Shown here one piece after another: positions 10,001 to 18,919 of a stretch of DNA of 64,000 bases. The stretch's first letter is position 1; every line of letters begins with the position of its first letter. The stretch spans positions 25,277 through 89,276 of the forward strand of contig JADLBW010000161.1 of the NCBI GenBank assembly GCA_020847515.1, written 5' to 3'. Under the pieces are notes generated by a model. That model was not told where the DNA came from. It ran no database searches and worked only from the letters and a program-made list of their open reading frames with translations. Origin of the DNA: Pirellulales bacterium (lineage in GTDB: Bacteria > Planctomycetota > Planctomycetia > Pirellulales > Lacipirellulaceae). The translations under genes and the position numbers were made by a program.

Positions 10001-10232
10001 CCATGGCCCCGTTGAGCGTCGACTCGAGCGGAAAGGTGACCAGCGATTCCACCTCTTCGGGCGCCAGGCCGTGGGCTTCGGTAATGATGGTGACGCGCGG
10101 CCGATTCAGATCGGGAAAGACGTCGATCGGCAGTCGAAACAGGACATAGCCGCCATAGGCCAATACGACCAGCGCCAGGGCTATGGTCATCAACCGATAG
10201 CGCAATGCGGCGCGAATGATGGCATTGAGCAT
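7089..10232 (-). CDS. Heavy-metal efflux RND pump, CzcA/CusA family
   Basis: This 1047-aa inner-membrane proton-driven antiporter is the pump of a tripartite metal exporter. The N terminus (LPIDVFPDLNRPRVTI) and the helix-4 acidic segment GELVDDAIVDVEN near residue 397 are typical of the HME-RND group; length is normal. Two halves, each with large periplasmic loops and hydrophobic blocks, are visible. It is the last gene of a minus-strand operon after the outer-membrane channel, a small Cys/His protein and the adaptor, 18 bp from the adaptor. The metal (Cu/Ag or Zn/Co/Cd) cannot be fixed from the residues seen. Confidence 0.92.
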   Translation of the reverse strand: MLNAIIRAALRYRLMTIALALVVLAYGGYVLFRLPIDVFPDLNRPRVTIITEAHGLAPEEVESLVTFPLESTLNGAMGVEAVRSSSAVGLSIINVEFGWDTDVYLARQIVNEKLALAAERMPAGVRPQLAPISSIMGQIMIVGMHSEGGRTNPIELRTLADWVVRQRLLTIPGVAQVITMGGGRLQYQVLVNPESLVKYGVTLAEVEQAVARANANATGGYLETGNEDLLVRSIGRAQSPADLEMVVVKADRERPVLVRQVARVVEGAQIKRGESAVNGSPAVMLIISKQPGSDTRGLTDRISAALADLQRTLPEDVRINPDVYQQKDFIDLSVQNVIEALRDGGLLVVVILFIFLLNFRTTFITLTAIPLSIVVTGLVFKWFGMSINTMTLGGLAVAIGELVDDAIVDVENIFRRLRENRHAAHPKPAMRVVFEASSEVRNSIVFSTILVVLVFVPLFALSGMEGRLFAPLGIAYIVSITASLIVSLTVTPVLSYWLLPGARIMKHAQDGLLLRVLKGLCSSVIRFSVRHPRTILLVVAAAVGVSVAAVAHLGRDFLPPFNEGAVQVNVLLPPGSSLEASNRIGALVDQRLLAVEGVKSVGRRTGRAELDEHAMGVNVSEIILTLDPDSHRSREEILEDVREQAASVPGVVVAAEQPLQHLISHMLSGVQAQVAIKIYGDDLDVLRRVANECKEAIEPAPGVVDLQVEQQVEIPQLQIRLRRDALARYGLAVEDVNELVETAMNGRTVSQLLEDQRSFDVVVRLDEPYRENVEYLQRLAINLPGGGAAPLVEVADLVTASGPNTINRENVRRRIAVQCNTAGRDLASVVDDIQRLMQPVEQGLPAGYFVEYSGQFQSQQSATRTIGLLSIGSLACMFLALYTLFGSVNLSLQVLAALPMAAIGAVAALVATGQSLTVASLVGFISLSGIASRNGILLIAHYLHLMRHEGESFSLEMIERAGKERLAPMLMTALTAGIALVPLTLAAGEPGKEILYPVATVIVGGLISSTLLDFLVHPALFWLFGRRDAERIAVQDEAQISDTPAGG

Positions 10233-10250
10233 GTCAACGCTCCTTGCTGA

Positions 10251-11672
10251 CTAATGATTGTGGCCGGCATGCGGGTCGATTCCGCCCCCGGAGCGGTTCT
10301 TCAGCGCCAGGTGGATTTGGAAGGCCCCCCGGCCGGCAATCGTCTGGCCGATCCTCAAAGAGTCGTCCGCCGCCAGCACTGCCGATTGGCGATCGCGGTA
10401 TTCCACGTGGACCGGAGTTTGGTGAAAGTGGCCCGGCTCCTCCTGCACGTAGACGTAGGACTCGGCGCCCTCGCTAATTACCGCTGCGGCTGGAACGACC
10501 AGTCGATCGCGCCACGATTCTACGGGCACTTGCAGCTCGACTCGCTGCCCCGGCTTATAGATCCATTGCTGGAAGCGGCGACCGTTTTCGCTGCGGTCCA
10601 ACACAATGGAATTAGGCAGCATGACGTAGAAGTGCAGAGCCCGCGATTCAGGATCGATCTGATCGGCGATATACAGGATCTTCAAATCGCTGATAGCCGG
10701 CCCTTCGCCGTCCGGCAGCCGCTGATGGGCGGTGATGGAGGCCTGGTTCGCCGCCGCGTCGCGCAGACGCTGGGCGTCTTGCTCGAAGGCCGTTCCCTGG
10801 ATGAACAGCTCGCAGTGGTCGGCCAGCACGCAGAGCTCGGCCCCGGCGTCGACCTGTTGGCCCCGCTGCACGGCGAGCGACTGGACGTGATACAGGTGAT
10901 CGTCCGCACACGTCGAATCGTCTTCGTGCTGCGGAGCGCGGAGCGTCAGCGACTGCAGCAGCACCCGATGGCGGATGATGTTCTCGACGTCAGTTTCGGC
11001 GAGGCCGTGCAGCAGCAGCGCTTGCCGCTGGGCGCGCAGCCTCGCTTCCAGTTGCTGCCGACGATACTTTTCGTCGCGAATGCGGCCGCCGGCGACGACC
11101 CCTTCGGTGATCCCTTCCAAACGGGAGATCTCGCTATTGACGACGTCGAGCTCCTCGAGCGACTTGAGGTACTCTCCCTGAGCGGAAACGAGCTCCTCGT
11201 GCGTCAGACGGATGTCAAACAGGGGCGCCTCGGGCGCCACCGCCTCGCCAGGAATTACGTACACTCGCGTCACGACCCCCCCCAGCGGAGCGCCAACGTT
11301 GAGCTGCGTCCGCCCGGGACGCTCGACAACCATTCCCGGCAGCGATACGGTGCGCTGATAGTCGCTCAAAGCCAGCCGGAACGGTTCAAATTCAATGTTC
11401 TTGAGCGCCTGCGGGCTGAGCTCGATAAAGTCTGTGGTCTCATGGTCGTGGTCGTGCTCGGCGTGCGCTTCACCCCCCGCGTGGTCGGAGTGGGCGCTGG
11501 CGCTGAGCGCATTGCTAAGGGCCAAGGCATGTTCTTCGGCAGTTTGCGGACGGTGGCGCAAGGCCGGAATAAACCGCTGCACTGCCGGTCGGCCCAAAGC
11601 AATAGCGCAAACCGCGACGAGGGCGAATAGTGCAATAACCGCACGGCGTAGATGGCGATAAGAAGCCGACAT
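10251..11672 (-). CDS. Metal efflux RND periplasmic adaptor (CzcB/CusB type)
   Basis: This 473-aa membrane-fusion protein links the RND pump to the outer-membrane channel. An N-terminal membrane anchor lies at residues 10-27, followed by a His-rich stretch at about 61-77 (HSDHAGG..HAEHDHDH) that probably binds metal. Barrel-sandwich, alpha-hairpin and beta-barrel regions follow, with a second His cluster at the C terminus (DPHAGHNH). An AGGAGGGG ribosome-binding site precedes the ATG. His-rich tails at both ends suggest the adaptor captures metal in the periplasm before handing it to the pump. Confidence 0.9.
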   Translation of the reverse strand: MSASYRHLRRAVIALFALVAVCAIALGRPAVQRFIPALRHRPQTAEEHALALSNALSASAHSDHAGGEAHAEHDHDHETTDFIELSPQALKNIEFEPFRLALSDYQRTVSLPGMVVERPGRTQLNVGAPLGGVVTRVYVIPGEAVAPEAPLFDIRLTHEELVSAQGEYLKSLEELDVVNSEISRLEGITEGVVAGGRIRDEKYRRQQLEARLRAQRQALLLHGLAETDVENIIRHRVLLQSLTLRAPQHEDDSTCADDHLYHVQSLAVQRGQQVDAGAELCVLADHCELFIQGTAFEQDAQRLRDAAANQASITAHQRLPDGEGPAISDLKILYIADQIDPESRALHFYVMLPNSIVLDRSENGRRFQQWIYKPGQRVELQVPVESWRDRLVVPAAAVISEGAESYVYVQEEPGHFHQTPVHVEYRDRQSAVLAADDSLRIGQTIAGRGAFQIHLALKNRSGGGIDPHAGHNH

Positions 11673-11913
11673 CGGCCCCTCCTATGAATCCAAGGATTCC
11701 GGTCGACGGGCGAGCCCGCCCAAGCCAGCACGCCTGGTTGGGCGGCAGCGAGCGGCGGCGGGCCGCATTACGGAAGATTTCGCGAGAGACGGGTGACGAG
11801 AGGCCTGTCAGTCATCGACCGACCGCCTCAGTTCGGACCGAGCGCCCCAGCTTTGAGGCGCTGCGGCGGTCCGCGCCTGACGAGTCCAACGACCACCAGG
11901 CGCGGCGCGGGCG

Positions 11914-12333
11914 TCAAACGAGAAGTACGCCTACCAGGAGGTGGAGCGGTATGGCGCCGCCTGACGGACGGCCGTAGCTAGCCTCGGCAGCGCTGATCGC
12001 GACCTGCGAGTGCGCCGCGGCTGGCTGCACCAGAATGGCCATGGAATGGCTCAGAAGGGGAGAATCGATCTGAGGCCGCAGGTTTTGCGAGGCGAAGCTG
12101 CATTTGGTTTCACCGCATCCGGGCTGGCCGTCGTGCTCATGATCGGGTCCCCCGCCGCAGCCATCGCGGGATGCGTGCTGTTCTTTCCAAGCGAAATGGC
12201 CGCCGGCCACGATTGGCTTGATCGCTGCGCCGTCGCCGGCCGCGGCGGGGCTGTGACCATGGTGCCAGCAACAACCCGCCCCCGCATGGGCTAGCAGGGC
12301 TGCGATGGTCAGCTTGGCGGCAAACGAGTGCAT
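11914..12333 (-). CDS. Small exported Cys/His-rich protein in the metal efflux operon
   Basis: This 139-aa product has a short N-terminal hydrophobic stretch ending in CCWHHGH (residues 21-27), then clusters CGGGPDHEHDG and CGETKCSF, and a second hydrophobic stretch at the C terminus. No family is recognised. Its position between the channel and adaptor genes on the same strand, and its density of Cys and His, point to a periplasmic metal chaperone or sensor; this is inference. It could be a lipoprotein, although the lipobox is imperfect. Confidence 0.65.
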   Translation of the reverse strand: MHSFAAKLTIAALLAHAGAGCCWHHGHSPAAAGDGAAIKPIVAGGHFAWKEQHASRDGCGGGPDHEHDGQPGCGETKCSFASQNLRPQIDSPLLSHSMAILVQPAAAHSQVAISAAEASYGRPSGGAIPLHLLVGVLLV

Positions 12334-12469
12334 GGGTAACGGCGGAGGAACTACTCGCGAGGGATGAGGGCTGAAGCTGGAGCCGCTGGGCGGATCCGAG
12401 TGCGAACGCCGATCGACCGGTATCAGGCTTGCGGCCCGTGAGCATGGCGGCGGACGCCGCTACGATCGG

Positions 12470-13849
12470 TTATCGGCCGAGGTCTGCCAGATCATTATAG
12501 CTGCCGGCCAGCAGTAGCCCATGGAGCATTTGCACGCTTTGATTGAGGTCCCCCAGGGCGGCTAAATACTCCAGATTCGCTTGGAAATAGGTTCGTTGCA
12601 CGATCAAGAAGTCGAGGAAGGCCAACTCCCCGGCGCGATAGCCCTCAGTCGCCAGCGATAGATTCTGCTGGGCGCGATTCAGGATTTCAAATTTGAAGGC
12701 GTTGACGCGGGCTAGCGACATTTCGTATCGCTGGTACTGCTCCGCCAGATCGCGGCGAAGCCGTAGATTGACGGCGTCGGCCCGACGGCGGGCGGCGACC
12801 AACTCGGCCTGCGCTTGCGCCACGCCGCCCTGATTGCGATTCCAAATGGGAATCGGCATCGTCACCTGCGCCCCGGCGATGGTGTAATTGGAGGCGTCGT
12901 CGTACTGGACGGAGGCTTGGGCGTTTACGTCGGGAATCGGCTCGACGGCGGCCCGCGCCAGCGCCGCGCGGGCCCGCTCGACGGACGCTTCGGCCTCGGC
13001 GACTTCCGGGCTGTCGCGGAGCAGTTCGGCGAGGGTGTCTTCCCAACTGGCGGACCAAACGAGGGTATCAAGATCGACGGCCAATGCCTGCGGCGGCAAT
13101 TGCGATTGGCCGACCAGCGCTGCCAGCCGTCGCCAGGCCCCTCGGACGTTGCTTTCCGCCTGTGCCAGATCGGCGGTGGCCCGCTGACCTTCGATCTCCG
13201 CTTGCAGCAGGTCGGTCCGCCGGCCCTCTTGGGCCTCGATCAGGGCCCGGGCCGTGGCGGCGGCTTGCAGGCCGATCGTCTGCAGCTTCCCGGCCAGTTC
13301 GACGCGGCGTTGCGCCAGGTAGGCGTCGTAGAACGCGACACGCACGTCGGTGAGGACCCGCCGTTGCTGCGCGGCCAGTATTTGCTGGCGGCGCTCGACT
13401 TCGCGCCCGACCATAGCTCGATTCAAACCCAGCTTGTTGCCGCGGATAAAGTCCTGGGCCACCATGAGGCCCTGCTGCCCGCCATGGCCGTCGTTTCCCA
13501 ATTCGCTGCCGAGGTATCCGAAGCTGGGATTGGGGGGCAAGCCGACCTGGTACTGCTGGCCGGCGGCGGCGCGAACTTGCGCGGCGGCCTGCGCTAGCGT
13601 GGGATTACAAGCCAGCGCCAGCGACTCGACTTCCTGCAGCGTCAAAGCGGCGGCGCCCGCCGCGGGAAGCGGAATGGTCTCGGGCTGCCGCAGCGCTATG
13701 TATTCAGCGGGCGGAAGCAGTTCGAGGGACGGGGCATCGGCCGAGGCGCCGGACCCCAATTGCGGCGTTTGCGCGGGGGCGCTGCGCCATGCTGGCGCCG
13801 CCAGGAGGCATCCGCTGCCTAGCAAGAGCTTGGCTAATCGGCGATTCAC
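12470..13849 (-). CDS. TolC-family outer membrane efflux channel (CzcC/CusC type)
   Basis: This 459-aa outer-membrane factor is the first gene of the metal efflux operon. A signal peptide covers residues about 5-26. The body is two repeats of the outer-membrane efflux domain, rich in Ala, Gln and Leu with long coiled-coil helices (LTQEVESLALACNP-like start, EAEASVERARAALARAAVEP, ending QSVQMLHGL). The start codon is GTG. Upstream is the divergent gene for a metalloprotease, so promoters for both should lie in 13850-14079. Confidence 0.88.
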   Translation of the reverse strand: MNRRLAKLLLGSGCLLAAPAWRSAPAQTPQLGSGASADAPSLELLPPAEYIALRQPETIPLPAAGAAALTLQEVESLALACNPTLAQAAAQVRAAAGQQYQVGLPPNPSFGYLGSELGNDGHGGQQGLMVAQDFIRGNKLGLNRAMVGREVERRQQILAAQQRRVLTDVRVAFYDAYLAQRRVELAGKLQTIGLQAAATARALIEAQEGRRTDLLQAEIEGQRATADLAQAESNVRGAWRRLAALVGQSQLPPQALAVDLDTLVWSASWEDTLAELLRDSPEVAEAEASVERARAALARAAVEPIPDVNAQASVQYDDASNYTIAGAQVTMPIPIWNRNQGGVAQAQAELVAARRRADAVNLRLRRDLAEQYQRYEMSLARVNAFKFEILNRAQQNLSLATEGYRAGELAFLDFLIVQRTYFQANLEYLAALGDLNQSVQMLHGLLLAGSYNDLADLGR

Positions 13850-14079
13850 AAGGATTTCAAGGCTTTCGGGTCAGGCCGGCTTTTCCGAAGAACGGGGCTT
13901 ACCTCTCTGAATCGGTTGTTGTGGACGCATTTCCGTATCGGCGGGCGAATAATCGACAAGAATCCGCCAGTTTACCCAAGGCCCGAAGGGCGCTGGGGCG
14001 ACTGTGATGCCGCCGGCCGAACGCATGCGGAGGCGAGAACGGCAAAATCTGCGTTCGGGGCGAGGAGGTGCGCTACAAT
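13850..14079. promoter_or_regulatory. Divergent promoter region between the efflux operon and the metalloprotease gene
   Basis: The 230-bp spacer separates divergently transcribed genes and must hold at least one promoter for each side. No clear -35/-10 pair or MerR/CueR-type operator was recognised. GAGGAGG at 14062-14068 is the likely ribosome-binding site of the plus-strand gene. Confidence 0.4.
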
Positions 14080-15915
14080 ATGGGAATGAGCGATTTCGGA
14101 AGCCGATCCCGCGTTATCCGAGACGCCGTCGTAGTCGCACTGCTGCTGGTTGGGAGGCTGCCGGCGGCCTCTTCGTGCGTCGGGGCGGTGGTCGTCATTG
14201 CGAATCGAACGCCAACGGCGATTTCGATTGAGCTGGCAGTCGACGACGGCGGCTTTCAGACGTTGTCGCTAGGCGGCGGCGACAGTCGGCCGGTGTTCGC
14301 CTGGTCTGCGGTCCGCGCGCGACTTCAGACCGGGGGCAAAAGCCACGAGGTGCTGTTGGCGCCTGATTGCGCGTACTACGTCGGACGTGCAAGCGGCGAC
14401 GGCCGACTGGCGCTGGAAAAAATTGGCTTGGGAGAAACGGGGCCGCTGGCGTGGAAGCCGCCGTCCCGGCCGATCATCGAGCTTCCCGAGGCGGGCGTGA
14501 TCAACGTCAAGGTATTGGTGGATGACGATGAAATTCGCCCGCGTCCCTTGTGGGAGCGCACGATCCGCGAGCGGGTCGACCGCGCTTCAGCGGCGCTGGA
14601 GGCCCATTGCGGCCTGCGGCTCCGAATTGCGGCGATCGACTCATGGGATTCCGACGATCGCGAAAGCAACTTTGAACGATCGCTGGCTGAGTTCGAGCGC
14701 GAGGTGTTGCCGTCGCCGGCGATGGTCGCCATCGGTTTCAGCAGCCAGTATGCGATCGCCAAGGGGCGCGTACACTTGGGCGGAACACGGGGCCCGCTGC
14801 ATTCGCACATTCTCATCAAGGAACGATCGCAGAACGTGCTGGAGCCAGAACGGTTGGAGCTGCTTGTCCATGAGTTAGGACACTTTCTCGGCGCCACCCA
14901 CAGCGTGGAACGGACGAGCGTCATGAGGCCCGTCATCGGCCAGGGATTGCAGCGGGCCGCCGGCGCGGAAGTGCAGTTTGATCCGCCCAATACGCTGCTG
15001 ATCTCGCTCATGGCGGAAGAAATTCGTCAGCGGCATATTCGCGACGTCGGCGGACTGTCGGCCGAGACGCGTCGACGCATGCGCGAGATTTACGAAGCAG
15101 TTGATCCGACCATCGCCCACGATCCGGCCTCTGGCCGGTATGCGCAGCTCATGGCAGGCGCGGCGGCCAAGCCGCTGCTGGAAGACGCTCGCAAGGTCCT
15201 GCAACAAATCACCCGCGTGGCCAAACTTCAGCAGCAGCTCAATCTCGAGGCGGGCCGAGTTAGTCGATCAGGCGCGGATGAGCCGAAACTTGTGGCCGGC
15301 GACGAGTTGCTCGAGCTCTACGTGCGGCAGGCGGCCATTGCCGCCCGGCAGGTGCGACGCGACAACGCTGAAAAGGCCCTGCTGCTGGCGCTGGGGGTCG
15401 CGATGGATGATGCGGGAGTGCTGCCGCGAGTGCCCCTGGGCGCCAAGGTGTTGCCGTACCTCGAAAGCGAACAGGAACGGGCCGAGCGCATCGCCGCTTG
15501 TGGCCGCGTAACGCTGCGCGGACGGCCGGACCTGGCCCGCCAGTTTTTCGTAGCGGCCCATTTGGTCGTATTAACCGGCAGCGAGACGGCGCGCAGCACC
15601 GACGCGCTGGCGACGATATTGGATTCGCACGGCGCCTCGGGACTCGGCTTTGCGGAGTTGGCTGCTAACCGCGCCGGGCTGGTATTCGCGCACGCCGTGC
15701 TGAGCGGTCGGATGTCGCTGGACGATGTAGCGCGGCGCTTTACCGTCGCCGCCGTATTGCCCCCCCTGGAAACACTTCAAAAAGAACTTAACGCCGAGGA
15801 GTTCACGTCGCGCTTCGGCGGGGCGGGCGATGCGCGACTGACCGACCTGCTCAACAGGCTTGAAGGACGACTTACAGCGCTGCCGGCGTACCGAGGGGCG
15901 GCGGCGTCTCGGTAA
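14080..15915 (+). CDS. Secreted zinc metalloprotease-like protein
   Basis: This ~611-aa exported protein has a signal peptide at about residues 13-30 and a metzincin-type zinc site HELGHFLGATH (His264, Glu265, His268, His274) followed by SVMRP, which can act as the Met-turn. An N-terminal beta-rich domain and a long Ala-rich C-terminal region of about 250 residues surround the catalytic core. The substrate is unknown. The ATG at 14080 is chosen over a GTG at 14068 because GAGGAGG at 14062-14068 then has normal spacing. The family is recognised by the zinc motif only; the flanking domains are unassigned. Confidence 0.75.
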   Translation: MGMSDFGSRSRVIRDAVVVALLLVGRLPAASSCVGAVVVIANRTPTAISIELAVDDGGFQTLSLGGGDSRPVFAWSAVRARLQTGGKSHEVLLAPDCAYYVGRASGDGRLALEKIGLGETGPLAWKPPSRPIIELPEAGVINVKVLVDDDEIRPRPLWERTIRERVDRASAALEAHCGLRLRIAAIDSWDSDDRESNFERSLAEFEREVLPSPAMVAIGFSSQYAIAKGRVHLGGTRGPLHSHILIKERSQNVLEPERLELLVHELGHFLGATHSVERTSVMRPVIGQGLQRAAGAEVQFDPPNTLLISLMAEEIRQRHIRDVGGLSAETRRRMREIYEAVDPTIAHDPASGRYAQLMAGAAAKPLLEDARKVLQQITRVAKLQQQLNLEAGRVSRSGADEPKLVAGDELLELYVRQAAIAARQVRRDNAEKALLLALGVAMDDAGVLPRVPLGAKVLPYLESEQERAERIAACGRVTLRGRPDLARQFFVAAHLVVLTGSETARSTDALATILDSHGASGLGFAELAANRAGLVFAHAVLSGRMSLDDVARRFTVAAVLPPLETLQKELNAEEFTSRFGGAGDARLTDLLNRLEGRLTALPAYRGAAASR

Positions 15916-16335
15916 TGATGCGTGGCACACGTTAACGATTCGTTGCCGACAGGCGCCTGACGGCCGCCCTCCGCTTCCCGCGGCGAATGGGCAAAAATCG
16001 ATTCCCGCCCAGGCGGATCTGGGAGTGCGGACGGCGGCGCCGTCTCTGGATGCGGGCCGATAGTGCCGTTCGAGCTCCTTTCGGGGCGGACTGGCGTCAC
16101 AGAAGCAAGGGAAACCCTGCGGCTTGTGCCAGCGCCTTGTCCCAGCGACTGCGGACGTCAATTGTGAAGCCTTGCCGGCAGCGGTAAACTCGTAGGCGAG
16201 GGCGGCGATGCCTTGCATCGCAAGGATCGGCGCCGCGCGATGAAGTTTAGTTTGGCCGCCCGCCGCCGCGACTTTGCTTCTGAAGCGGCCACGACACGAC
16301 CTGGAATCGGGCCGCCAGGATGTGAATATGCCTTT
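15916..16335. other. Intergenic region
   Basis: No gene is supported. A small hairpin, GCGATGC..GCATCGC, lies near 16206-16222. Confidence 0.4.
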
Positions 16336-17208
16336 ATGAGCACCATCGAATTTAAGCGTGAACGACACCTGCTGGTCGGCATCGATTCCGACGGGTGCGT
16401 CTTCGACACCATGGAACTGAAGCACAAGGAGTGCTTCATTCCGGCGTTTATCAAGCATTTCGGCCTGCAGGGGGTGAGCAAGTACGCCCGCGAGGCGGCG
16501 GAATTTGTCAACCTGTACTCGAAAAGCCGCGGCGTAAACCGCTTTCCGGGCTTGGTGGAGCAATTGGATTGGCTGCGGCGGCGTCCGGAGGTACAGGCCC
16601 GGGGCGTTTCTGTGCCTCGCTTGGAGGGCGTGCGGCGGTGGATTGCCTCGGAGTCGAAACTCGGCAATCCCGCTCTGGAGCGGGCCGTCGCAGCCAGCGA
16701 CGATCCAGATCTGAAGTTGACGCTCCAGTGGTCGCTCGCCGTGAATAATGCAATAGCCGATATGGTGAGCGGCGTGCCGCCGTTTCCGCACGTTCGCAAG
16801 TGTTTGGAGCGTCTGACCGGCAAAGCCGATATGCTCGTGGTTTCGGCGACGCCGGGCGAAGCGCTCGTCGCTGAATGGCATGAACATGATTTGGCGAAGT
16901 TCGTCGGCGCGATCTACGGCCAGGAATTCGGCACGAAGAAGGAAATGCTCGCGGTGGCGCGAGCTTATCCGGCGGGCAATGCGCTGATGGTTGGCGACGC
17001 CCCCGGCGACTTCAAAGCGGCTGAAGCCAACGGCTGCCTGTTTTTTCCGATCAATCCGGGTCGCGAGGAGCAAAGCTGGCAGCGGCTGTACGATGAGGGC
17101 GTCGATCGATTCGTCAGCGGGCGCTTTGCCGGCGAATACCAGCAGCGATTGCTGGAGGAGTTCAACGCCCTGCTCCCGGAGCGTCCTCCGTGGCCGGTTG
17201 ACGAATGA
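16336..17208 (+). CDS. HAD-superfamily phosphatase
   Basis: This 290-aa cytoplasmic hydrolase has HAD motif I as DSDGCVFDT (nucleophile Asp17), motif II as VVSATP, and motif IV as GDAPGD. A helical cap of about 130 residues separates motifs I and II. The phosphoglycolate-phosphatase-like core suggests a sugar or small-metabolite phosphate as substrate, but the enzyme is not identified further. The ATG at 16336 is preferred over upstream codons because the conserved strand begins ten residues later and the preceding frame is Arg-rich and unlike protein. Confidence 0.82.
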   Translation: MSTIEFKRERHLLVGIDSDGCVFDTMELKHKECFIPAFIKHFGLQGVSKYAREAAEFVNLYSKSRGVNRFPGLVEQLDWLRRRPEVQARGVSVPRLEGVRRWIASESKLGNPALERAVAASDDPDLKLTLQWSLAVNNAIADMVSGVPPFPHVRKCLERLTGKADMLVVSATPGEALVAEWHEHDLAKFVGAIYGQEFGTKKEMLAVARAYPAGNALMVGDAPGDFKAAEANGCLFFPINPGREEQSWQRLYDEGVDRFVSGRFAGEYQQRLLEEFNALLPERPPWPVDE

Positions 17209-17366
17209 CGGTGGAAGAACTCGCCGCACGCCGCGGGCGGCAAGATGGGGCGCCACGGCCAGGGCTGTAATTCCCGGCAAATCGAGCAGGTCTGCGTTGC
17301 GGCCTCGGTCGATCCACCGAGGGCGTCCTTGGCTTACACAATCAGATGGAAGGGCCGGCGGCCGTC

Positions 17367-18830
17367 ATGCGTGCTCAATGTGATATTGGACTTATCGGTC
17401 TGGCCGTGATGGGGGAGAACCTGGCGCTCAATATCGAGCGGCGGGGTTACTCGATTGCGGTGTTTAATCGTACGGTGCACAAGGTCGACGATCTTCTCGC
17501 TGGACGCGCGAAAGGAAAGCGGTTCGTTGGCTGCCATACGTACGATGAGCTGGTCGCATCGCTGAAGCCGCCGCGCAAGATTCTGATGATGGTGAAAGCG
17601 GGGCCAGCCGTCGATCAGCTTATCGATTCGTTGCTGCCGCTGTTGTCTAAGGGCGACATCCTGATTGACGGCGGAAATACGTGTTACGCGGATACGGAGC
17701 GTCGCACCAGCTACGTCGAAGCACATGGCTTGCTTTACTGCGGCACAGGCGTCTCTGGCGGCGAGGAGGGCGCGCTGCTGGGGCCGAGCATTATGCCCGG
17801 CGGCAGCGAGGCGGCCTGGCCGCATCTGAAGCCGATTCTGCAGGCAATATCCGCTAAGGTAGGCCCCAACCACGACATCCCGTGTTGCGAGTGGCTTGGG
17901 CCGCGAGGCGCTGGGCACTATGTGAAAATGGTGCACAACGGCATTGAATACGGCGATATGCAGCTTATCTGCGAGGCCTACTTTCTAATGAAAGAAGCCC
18001 TCGGACTTTCCAACGATGAATTATACGACGTGTTCGACCAGTGGAATCGGGGCGAACTGGACAGCTACTTGATCGAAATCACGCGCGACATCTTCAGCGT
18101 AAAAGACGACCGTGGCGAGGGATTTCTGGTCGACAAGATCCTGGATACCGCCGGCGCGAAAGGCACCGGCAAGTGGATGAGTCAGCTTGCGCTTGACTTA
18201 GGCCTGCCGAGCACGTTGGTGACCGAGGCCGTGTTCGCCCGCTGCTTGTCGGCCATGAAGGCCGAGCGGATTGCGGCGAGCAAGAAACTGCAGGGGCCGA
18301 CGGCGACATATAGCGGCGATCGCAGTAAATTCATCGAGCAGATCCGGCAAGCGCTGTACGCCTCGAAGATTTGCAGCTATGCGCAAGGTTTTGTGCAGTT
18401 GCGCGCCGCTTCGCAGGAAATGGGCTGGGGTTTGGAGGATAAGTTGGGAAGGTGCGCGTTGCTGTGGCGGGGGGGTTGTATTATTCGGGCCGTATTTTTG
18501 GACCGGATCAAAGAGGCCTTCGACGCCGATCCAAACCTCGACAACCTGCTCCTGGCGCCGTACTTCACCGCGATCGTACACAAGGCGCAGGACGCGTGGC
18601 GGCACGTAGTCGCCACGGCGGCGGAGCTGGGCCTGCCGGCGCCGGCTCTTGCGGCGGCGCTGGCGTACTACGACGGTTACCGGCGCGACCGGCTGCCGGC
18701 CAATCTGCTGCAAGCTCAGCGCGATTATTTCGGCGCACATCAGTTCAAACGCCTGGACGAGTGGGGCGCCGCCGAGCTGCCGGAGCATCATGCCGATTGG
18801 CTGCATCGACGCCGACAGCCGGAGTCGTAG
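17367..18830 (+). CDS. gnd: 6-phosphogluconate dehydrogenase (decarboxylating)
   Basis: This 487-aa cytoplasmic enzyme oxidises 6-phosphogluconate to ribulose 5-phosphate with NADP reduction. The N-terminal Rossmann motif GLAVMGENLALN, the signature LIDGGNTCYADTERR, the catalytic region GTGVSGGEEGA, KMVHNGIEYGDMQ and the C-terminal LPANLLQAQRDYFGAH are all standard. An ATG at 17346 would add seven residues. It is followed after about 90 bp by zwf, so both oxidative pentose-phosphate dehydrogenases are together. Confidence 0.95.
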   Translation: MRAQCDIGLIGLAVMGENLALNIERRGYSIAVFNRTVHKVDDLLAGRAKGKRFVGCHTYDELVASLKPPRKILMMVKAGPAVDQLIDSLLPLLSKGDILIDGGNTCYADTERRTSYVEAHGLLYCGTGVSGGEEGALLGPSIMPGGSEAAWPHLKPILQAISAKVGPNHDIPCCEWLGPRGAGHYVKMVHNGIEYGDMQLICEAYFLMKEALGLSNDELYDVFDQWNRGELDSYLIEITRDIFSVKDDRGEGFLVDKILDTAGAKGTGKWMSQLALDLGLPSTLVTEAVFARCLSAMKAERIAASKKLQGPTATYSGDRSKFIEQIRQALYASKICSYAQGFVQLRAASQEMGWGLEDKLGRCALLWRGGCIIRAVFLDRIKEAFDADPNLDNLLLAPYFTAIVHKAQDAWRHVVATAAELGLPAPALAAALAYYDGYRRDRLPANLLQAQRDYFGAHQFKRLDEWGAAELPEHHADWLHRRRQPES

Positions 18831-18919
18831 GCCGGCGCAAGCGGCTTCCTCCGTCCTGCCAACACTTGCCCAAGGCGCCTTAGGGAGGCGATTCTCCTGC
18901 AGACTCGCCCCATGAACAT

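Noticed and set aside
15571..17280. 569-residue minus-strand frame across the protease end and HAD gene
   Set aside because: Antisense of two well-supported genes, no start signal and no recognisable motif.
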